Origin: Callorhinus ursinus
Taxonomy: Eukaryota; Chordata; Mammalia; Carnivora; Otariidae
DNA: 64,000 nucleotides
NCBI RefSeq assembly: GCF_003265705.1
Contig: NW_020313044.1
Location: forward strand, 1,941,223 to 2,005,222
Direction: 5' to 3'
Below the pieces are notes generated by a model. The model was not told the DNA's origin and ran no database searches. It saw only the letters and a list, made by a program, of their open reading frames with translations. Below, in pieces: positions 56,318-64,000 of this stretch. Numbering within the stretch: position 1 is the stretch's first letter; each line of letters opens with the position of its first letter. Both the position numbers and the translations under genes were made by a program.

Positions 56318-57719
56318 AATAAACTATTTGATTATGGGGAGGGAACGAAAAACATGATAGAGTTAAATCTGGGTGGGGAATGAAGGGATTCTGAAATACT
56401 GAAACTGGTTGTTGTGAAGTGTAACCCTTAAGATGTCATGTTTCATCTTCAATTTCTGTTATTAAGATGGGAGGTTGAAAACAGTTTGGGCCTTTATTAA
56501 GATTGTATTGGAAGCCACACCACTTAGTTTTTAACAAAAACAGCAGTTCCACTGAGGTGAAGCCATTAATGAACCTTTACATATGAAAGTAACAAATTAA
56601 ACCTTATAATAAGATTCTTTTGTAGTATAGGAGGGAGTAAAATTAACAGGTTGTCACTACACTGTGCTCCTGCGTTTCTGTTAGTATTTGCACCACATTA
56701 GGGAGTCAGAAATGATTGTTCTAAAAGTTTAAAACTTTATCTTGCAAAAATGTTAATAGTCCATGATTAAGAGTGGGGAAAAAGGGGTAGGTTTTACTAG
56801 AATGAATGGGACACTAGCAAGAGCTTTGCTTCATACTTAAAAAGAAGAAACCTGTCCTGCCTTTTCTGTGTCTAATTCATAAGAGCAAGTCCTTATTGAC
56901 ACTTGGGGAAAAAAAGCTGCAAATTGAAAATGTGGAGAAAGCTATCTTTTCAGAAAATAGTTTTAGATTGGAGATTAATTGTGAAACTTCGAGATTAATA
57001 TTAGAACCCGAAGGCTGTTTTTATTTAGTGCATCTTATTGAATAAATGATTTCTTACATCCTTTTCCCCCTCATACCCTAATCTGCTATTTCTCTTGAGC
57101 AAGGCTCTTCGAGAGAGGCATTTGTTCTTTCTTCGCTGACCATTGGTTCTTACCTTTTGCTTGTCCTTTAAGTAAATCTCTTTCCCTTATCCTTCTTCCT
57201 TAGCAGCCCTTTTTGATAGTCAAAGTTCTGGGTTTTGTTTTTCTCAGCAAAACAAGGAGAATTGCCAGAACACATTTTTCTAAATCATTGCTTCCATCAT
57301 TGTGTCCCAGCCATCTCCAGAGATCTGGAATGGCAGCTTTTGCTGACCGTGTTAAATCTATACACCCTGTCCGGTCCCAGAGTCCCCCTGTCACTTTGCT
57401 TGGTTCACTTCAGCTGCACTTACTGGTAGTATCTGTCAGATTGGTGGTTCTGGCTACCCCTGCACCTAACCATATTGAAATCCTGTGGGATACTTGCTGT
57501 AGCAGGGTTAAAGCCTCCTTTTCCACTACATTCTTCATTGCCTGCCCTGTTCTCTGAATATCAGTAATCTAAGTAGCACTGTCCAATTCACAGTTTTGGG
57601 CTGATTCTCTTTTATTAGCTCTTTGTTGAATATTGTTTTATCTCATAGTGAAAGTTGAAGTAGTACTTGTTGAAATATTTAAAAATAACTTCGTAATCAT
57701 CATCATCTTCATAATACAG

Positions 57720-57905
57720 CTTATGCTTTAGCAATTACTGTATGCCAGGAAGCGTCCCATTTAATCTTCACAGCATGAGTTATGTACCATTAAGGCATAA
57801 ATGACTTGCTCAAGGTCTTACAGGTAGCAAGCGGGTGTGCTATATTCTGAACCTAGTCTGACTCCAGAGTCTAAGGTATTAACCATCATGTAACACTGTT
57901 GGTCT
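57720..57905 (-). repeat. MIR relic
   Basis: tgtatgccaggaagcgtcccatttaatcttcacagca, atgacttgctcaaggtcttacaggtagcaagcgg, ctgaacctagtctgactccagagtc: a clear reverse-strand MIR. Confidence 0.8.
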
Positions 57906-57969
57906 GATTGAGAGAAATAGTGTGTAGATTGTCAATACCCTAAATTACAATTGTAAGTATATATTTTCC

Positions 57970-58055
57970 TTTCCTCCCAACAAAGAAAATTTTCATACAT
58001 AGAAGCTGGAAGAATTGTCCAGTGAACACTCATATATGTATACGTATACATATAT

Positions 58056-58097
<42 letters not shown>

Positions 58098-58440
58098 ATA
58101 CACCCATACACCCATTTCCTAGATTTTGTGGTTAACATTTTGTTAGATGCTTTATCACATATTTATCTATTCCTGTGTCCATCTTATTGTTTGGATGTAT
58201 TTTAAAATAAGTTTGCAGACGCTTGTATACTTCACCTCTAAACACTGCAGCATGCTTATCATTAACTGGAGTTCAGTTTTTTATGGAAAATTTTATACAC
58301 AATGAAATGTACAGAATTTAAGTGTACTATTTGATTAGTTTTTATCAGCACACACACTTTGTAATCCAAACCACTGTTAGAGATAGATATGGTTATCTTT
58401 TTAGTGAATATTTGACTGTCTTATAGTTCAAGTACATGAG
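57970..58440. repeat. Probable L1M 3'-region relic
   Basis: gaattgtccagtgaacactcatatatg, ttttgtggttaacattttgttagatgc, atacacaatgaaatgtacagaatttaag. Split by the CA run at 58060. Confidence 0.45.
58060..58096. repeat. (CA)18 microsatellite
   Basis: CA run followed by three degenerate caccCATA units (catacacccatacaccc). Confidence 0.95.
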
Positions 58441-60502
58441 CTAGCTGTACCTTTGCTCCCCAAATTAAAACCTGCTTTTCTGATTGTCCCATGATCTTTG
58501 GTTCTTTAGTTTACCGCACTGACCTTATTGAGGGCAGGGCCATATCTAGCACCTACTTGGCGTGGAGTACATACTCAGAGGTTCCATGAATGATGAACTT
58601 GTTATGGTAGTAATCATTCTCACTTCTAAAACAGTGTATGTGCAGACCTTTATTTGGAACAGTTTCTAGATGGGTAATGTTTAAGATCATTTTCCTGAAT
58701 TAAGCTGACCCAATTCCCATTTATTTCCAATAGAACATTCTTTGCTCAAGTGGCTTTGATGTTGAGGGGATGCTGCCCTTGAAACTCATCCTTTTTTTGT
58801 TGACTGCCATTTGATAGATATTGTTTAAATATGCCACAGACTGATATAGGAGGAAGGTGTGTTCCTGTGAGTCTTTTCTCCATCTACTCTCATTCCCCTG
58901 GTAATCTCAATCAGTTCTGTGACTTTAAATACCCATGTTTACTATGATGACTTCAAAATGTATATTTCCAGTCTAGATCTCTACCTTGGACTTGTCATCT
59001 TTACTTGAAAGGCTAATAAACATTTTGATTTTAGTATGTCAAAAACTGAATCTTAATCTTTCCCATCTTTCCCCTTCCCAAATAATGTCCATTCCAGTTG
59101 ATACCAAGGCTTGGAATTCAATTAGTTTAAATGTTAGTTGATAACAGGATAAAGCAGCTAGCCTTTCATGGGTTTTATCTAATCCCCAGGCCACCCTGCC
59201 TTCATTTTAAACTGAGGGTGTGTGTGTTTAAAAATTGACATAAAATATTTAAAAGGTGAGATTTTCAAAATACTATTTATATGTTTTCGGAGGCTAGTAG
59301 ATTTGTGTTTTTTATGGAAATATGTTTAATAGTTTTTGTAATAACTTACGGTGATGCCTTTGGGAATGTCAACTAGGTATACTTTAGATAAACTATGGTT
59401 TGTTTGGTTCTTCACATTTTATCTGTAATTCATCTCACATCTAAATTTAAGTGAGCACAAAATGGGTGATAGCACTTATGCATTGTGATATTTTTTTGAC
59501 ACCTCAGAAACATTGCTTCAAAAGGGAGAGAATGCTTGACCACCTGCTGTTAGGTTTTCATGGAGAGTAATAGATAAATGTTAGACTGGCAGTTTTAACA
59601 CAGTAATAAAATGAGCTCTAGTTGTTGGAAGATGAAGGCAAGTGTCAGAGAGCAGCTCTGCACACATTGGTCTAAAACGGGTTGTCAGGAGAGAAGAGGG
59701 AGATGTGATAACAGCAGTGTTCTAGATGCCTACAAGAGTGTGTTGAGGGTGGTAGATCCTTTTCCCTTGCTTTCTCACTGCTGTTATTTTTTTTCCTCGT
59801 GAACTTCCAGGGAAAGTTAGGGAGGTTGCTAAGAGAGGAGTAGCACCATCAGGGTCACTTGTCAGCACAGTTGTTAGTGTGTGCTACGTGCAGCAGTCCT
59901 AGCATGAGTAGTCCTAGTATTACCAGTGCCTCATGCTCATGTCTTTTTCCCTATGGAGAGCAAAAACTCTCAAAAGTACTTACACATGAAAGATCAGTAT
60001 TTTTGTGGCCAGTTTTATGGAATCCTGACAAAAAAAAAATTTTACAGCATAGATGAGGGAAGTAAGGATTATGGCCTATCATTACCCCAAGAATTCTACA
60101 TTTCTGAAAATTTCACAACCATGTCCTGTGTAACCATATCTTCTTTGCCCAAGACACATTCCCCACCCCCAAATAAAACCAGTAAAATAACTATTCATAT
60201 TAAAGATGTGAAGGGTGTTGGGGATTTTATTTGGTCACAGAGCTAGGGTGAATGCTAATTATTAATGCAAAAATGGTACTTTTCTTAAATGACTGTATTT
60301 CTGGTCTTTTGAAAGTAAAAAAAAAATGAATAAACATTATTTGATACTTGAATCTTATTCAAAGGGAAAGGTAAACTGAGGACAATTCAGGTGAGTGATT
60401 GTGTTTCTGTTAGTGTCTCCCTAATTGTGGGGATCATTTTGCAGCTGATAGTTACTTAGTTTTGTGGAGTCAAGGAGTATCTTTAAAATTACAAGTATTT
60501 CT

Positions 60503-60706
60503 GGGGCACATCGGTGGTGCAGTCAGTTAACTGTCTGACTCTTGGTTTTGGCTCAGGTTGTGATCTCAGGGTCATGGGATCAAGCCCTGTTTTGGGATCC
60601 ATGCTCGGCATGGAGTCTGCTTGATATCCACCCCTTCCTTCTCCCCCACCTCATGATGCATGCGCGTGCTCTCTCTCTCTCTCTCTCTCAAAAAAAAAAA
60701 AAAAAA
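60503..60706 (+). repeat. Can-SINE, diverged
   Basis: ggggcacatcggtggtgcagtc, tgactcttggttttggctcagg, a (ct)n run and A(17). Flanked by aaaattacaagta and aaaattacaggta. Confidence 0.92.
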
Positions 60707-60721
60707 TTACAGGTAGTTTTA

Positions 60722-60921
60722 TTTTTTTTTTTTTTTTAAAGATTTTATTTATTCATTTGACAGAAACACAGCGAGAGAGGGAACACAAGCAGAGAGAGTA
60801 GGAGAGGGAGAAGCAGGCTCCCTGCTGAGCAGGGAGCCCGATGTGGGGCTGGATCCCAGGACCCTGGGATCGCGACCTGAGCCGAAGGCAGACGCTTAAC
60901 GACTGAGCCACCCAGGCGCCC
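60722..60921 (-). repeat. Can-SINE
   Basis: Perfect 14-bp duplication tacaggtagtttta at 60708-60721 and 60922-60935. Inserted in reverse orientation 15 bp after the previous SINE. Confidence 0.96.
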
Positions 60922-62099
60922 TACAGGTAGTTTTAAAGAAGGTTTGTGCTCAGCTTTGGATATACCGCAGCTGAATGGTTTCTGCTCAGTAAGGTGCTTT
61001 TCCTTGGAATTTCCTTGGAGAATCAGGTATGGGAAGAGCTTGTAAATGTGCTGGTAACTGAGGATCAAAAAGCAAGCCCAGTTTCAAGAGATGTGGGAAG
61101 ATGGAGAAAAGTTGTGGATGAAGGAGGAGATAAAGTCTTTTTCCTTGCTGGGTAAACTGGACCATGATCTTGGAAAAACAATCAAAAGAAGTTCTTGTCT
61201 TAAAAAATTTGGGCCATAAGATCTGCAGTTTCTGATAGACTCAATGTGTGTATTCATTCAGACAGGTTAATTCTGAGCAAGCTTTATATTTAATATTTTG
61301 GTAATGTGGAGGATCATCAGCAATCATGAAACATAACCTTCATATATGCACTGAACTGATAGGTTATCTTTGTGCTTTTTAATTTTCATACTTCCCTTCA
61401 TATCAATAATTCTGGCAAATCTGCCTAGAAACCAAATCTGCCATGGTTGGATGGACCTCTTCCAAAATTAGATGTGGTAGACTTAAAGTGCATTTATCTT
61501 CTAAGCAAAAAAACAAAACAAAACAAAAACATAATTGTGATCTTTAATCCTCAGCCATGTATTTTGTCCTAAAATAAAATTGTCAGAAGCTGGGATATCA
61601 ATGAGATTATTTCTTATTTCTTTTGAAAAATAGTTTCTGTTTATGATAATGGGTAAAATATATGTTGTCACATATAGTTTTATTGAACAAGGACAAAAAG
61701 ACATCACTGGATTTTAAGTGACTGCCTTACTCCGATGGAATTTTGGAAATAAGGATTTTATCTTTTGAAATTTAGCCTAAATTCATAAAGCCAAAATAAT
61801 GTCATGTGTAATATTATAATGCATTTTACAAAGCAGATTACTTGACTGTGAAATAATGTGGTTAGTTTTATATCAATGCTAGATACAAGAAGTGTATCCA
61901 GTCTATTGGCTTATTAAAAGCTGTTGCTCATTATCAGTCTTCATTTTGGATACTACACATTAATTTAGTGAGGGAAGTTAGTCTACAAAGTAGAGTTTCA
62001 TGAACTAATGCTGAGGTCTAACATGTTTTTAATGTGATTATATTCTCTACTTGATGGATCTGTTGCAACCAGTTCTCCACATACTGCAGTTAAAAAAAG

Positions 62100-62300
62100 A
62101 GCAAGCATTTATTGAACCTTTACGGTGTTGCAGCCTGTTCTCCGTACTTTACGTGGATTAAATTCCCCTTTGGTTGTTACTACTATTAATTCCATGTTAG
62201 GGATGAGAAGCTTAAGGCACAGTGAAGTTGAAGGACTTGTCCACAGTCACAGGTACAAGTGTGGAGTAGGTCTCTTAATCACTGTGCTCTTTATTCCTGT
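62100..62300 (-). repeat. MIR relic
   Basis: agcatttattgaacctttacgg, ctttacgtggattaaattcccc, gatgagaagcttaaggcacagtgaagttgaaggacttgtccacagtcac: reverse-strand MIR. Confidence 0.7.
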
Positions 62301-63041
62301 TGAAATCTAGGTGTTTGTTTTAATAGTTATAGAATGAGTTAAATTTTAAAGGGACAGTTAAATTTCTGACAGTTATCAGACCAGTGAATGCTTTATCTTT
62401 TTAAATGCTTGCTTTCTTAGAAAATTAGTTGTCATCTTAAAGATTATTACCCAAAGAGAACACTTAGGATTATCATCAGCACAACTAGAGATTATGCATG
62501 GAATGTGCTTCTTTTCATTCATGATGTAGTTAAAAGATTTTTAAATTTTAAGTTGTACTCATCTAGAAGACTTGTAATGGAGCAAATATTCACTGGGTAT
62601 CTCTTAGGTGATGGAACACTGTAGTTGGTCCCAGGGATGTGATAAAGAGGAAACATGAACTGCTGACCCAAGTAGGTGCATATTCAATCTTGCTGACTTT
62701 ATAGGCTTCACCCTTGGGTCACCACAAAGCATGCAACATGCTTGCGTAGGCTTCTTACTCTTAACTTTTTTAAGGATTTACGTGAAGAACAAGTCTGCCT
62801 GTTCTTCATAACCTCCTTGGAGATATTGTCTGACATTTTTTCTTACTGTTCCTACAACCAGCTCTATTTTATAAGTAATTCACAGGGCTTTGCACTTAAG
62901 TGTCTCTACCCCCAAGTAAACCAGTGTGCTTCTTTTATCAGATGAAAGCTGTTGGTTTTGTTCTTTGTCTTAGCCACCAGGAAGATCAATGCCAAATTAG
63001 TGTATACTAGAAATAACTATTTCATTATTCTACTAGGGCTT

Positions 63042-63055
63042 TTTTTTTTTTTTTT
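63042..63055. repeat. T homopolymer in repeat-poor tail of window
   Basis: T run followed by aataagttacc. The 3 kb around it (60936-64000) lacks any Can-SINE and shows only a MIR and unique AT-rich sequence. Confidence 0.8.
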
Positions 63056-64000
63056 AATAAGTTACCACAACTCTTTAGAATCTGGTGAAATATTTAGACA
63101 TACATAAAATACTTGCGTTGTAATTTCAGGAGGTTCTTGCATTCCATAAAACATATCCTGGACCCTTAGAGTTAAGAATCCCTGCTTCTGATCTTTTCAT
63201 ATCCTTATTTAAAACATTTAGTACATATGAGCGTATTACGCTATGTTTCCTTGACTTCATAGAAGTAGGTCATATAAAATGATAGTTTTCAAAGGTTTAA
63301 GGTGCTGAGCATTTACCCTCTATGTATTTGGTAGCTAGCCCATAGGAAATATTTTCGTCTATCTCAAGAGGAACTTTTTTGCTTCTCATGGTGATGAAGC
63401 AGGTGGGCTGATATCAATGGCTGTATAGTTTTTGTCTAATTTTTCAAAAGAAGCAACCTAGAGGTTTTACATATATATTTAAGTTATACACATATGTGTA
63501 TGTGTATTTGTGTATAAATATGTGCATGTGCACATGTGAATTTTTTGTACAAATACCACAGCCTAAACATGGAGTTCTTGTGCTCTGAACACAATTTTGA
63601 ATGGAGAGTCAGTCAGTGAAGTTAGGACATTTTTACATCTCTCTACCATAGTTTTTGGTAAAGTGTCTTGATGAAAGTTGTAAAACTGCTTTGGGTTTGT
63701 CTCTGGGGCTACAGTTTTAAAAACTGGTTCTCAAGTGAGGGAAGAGTCATCTTCTGTCTAAGGGTGGTGGTAGGGTTATTGGCCCTTGCTTTCAGGCAAA
63801 TTGTTCACAGATTCTCCTTCATGTTGGGTTTTTGGTGGGAGGTCCTGAGTTGGGAGGCCATGTGCTGGACTTTGCTCTTGGGCCTCCATGTATAAAGGAT
63901 GGTTTATGTTCAGATTGCAGACTTTGCTGAATAGGGTGCCTCACTGTACTTGCCTTTGAAAATTTCTTCCTCTTTAATGTCCCCTGTGGATAGGGGAAGG

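Larger units (their letters stand above)
1..64000 (+). other. CTNNA1: CTNNA1 gene body, internal part (introns 3-7, exons 4-7)
   Basis: The whole window lies inside one gene. Four exons, in order and in phase, encode alpha-E-catenin residues of about 101-354 of roughly 906. Alpha-catenin bridges the cadherin/beta-catenin complex to F-actin and recruits vinculin at adherens junctions. The alpha-E paralogue is chosen over neuronal CTNNA2 because of CTNNA1-type segments such as SSVKRGNMV, DVYKLLVQLKV, KDVGHRDQM and GILQKNVPIL. Exon numbers follow the usual human transcript from memory. Both gene ends are outside the window. Confidence 0.97.
24082..64000 (+). other. CTNNA1: CTNNA1 intron 7, 5' 39.9 kb
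   Basis: Starts with gtgagt and does not end in the window. It has no recognisable coding exon on either strand. Apart from the listed repeats, I see nothing assignable in 24804-26740, 28330-28825, 30030-30650, 31200-32075, 35000-35680, 35930-37150, 38050-38690, 39200-40900, 41080-42440, 42945-43350, 47700-49270, 50095-51720, 54055-56112, 56318-57720, 58620-60500, 60936-62100 and 62310-64000. LRRTM2, known to reside antisense in this intron in other mammals, is not present in these bases. Confidence 0.9.

Noticed and set aside
57213..57557. 114-codon frame on the plus strand
   Set aside because: No domain, no homology I recognise, and an overlapping minus-strand frame of similar quality.

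Overview
This is vertebrate nuclear DNA, from a carnivoran mammal and most likely a caniform of the bear, seal or mustelid type. The evidence is about 45 copies of a tRNA-Lys-derived Can-SINE (SINEC), recognisable by a head reading GGCGCCTGGGTGGCTCAGT, a CT-rich stretch and an AATAAATAAAATCTT-A(n) tail. There are also carnivore-type L1 3' ends and older mammalian MIR, L2, hAT and L1M relics. Base composition is AT-rich and I see no CpG island.

The only gene I can support is CTNNA1 (alpha-E-catenin) on the + strand. Four consecutive internal coding exons are present: 10983-11149, 11628-11747, 20900-21166 and 23878-24081 (167, 120, 267 and 204 bp). They are exons 4-7 in the human numbering and encode about residues 101-354. 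All four have AG acceptors and GT donors, phases fit across every junction, and no frameshift or stop is seen. They cover the end of the beta-catenin-binding/dimerisation region, the second N-terminal helical bundle, the glycine-rich linker and the start of the vinculin-binding M domain. Start codon, stop codon, promoter and UTRs lie outside the window.

Layout: 1-10982 is the 3' part of intron 3, holding an L2 with two SINEs inside, an antisense L1M with three SINEs inside, and a (GT)24 run close to exon 4. 11150-11627 is the short intron 4. 11748-20899 is intron 5, with MIRs, nested SINEs and a diverged 150-bp duplication. 21167-23877 is intron 6. 24082-64000 is the first 39.9 kb of the large intron 7, which carries a 4.3-kb decayed sense-strand L1, two antisense L1M blocks, several hAT relics and many SINEs. 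In human and mouse, intron 7 also hosts LRRTM2 on the opposite strand; no leucine-rich-repeat frame appears here, so LRRTM2 should lie to the right of this window.

I found no RNA gene other than tRNA-derived SINEs, no CRISPR and no new biological system. The interest lies in repeat archaeology: tandem and nested SINE insertions with readable target-site duplications, close inverted SINE pairs, an antisense SINE bias and several small duplications. Repeat family names come from memory of consensus sequences, not from a search.
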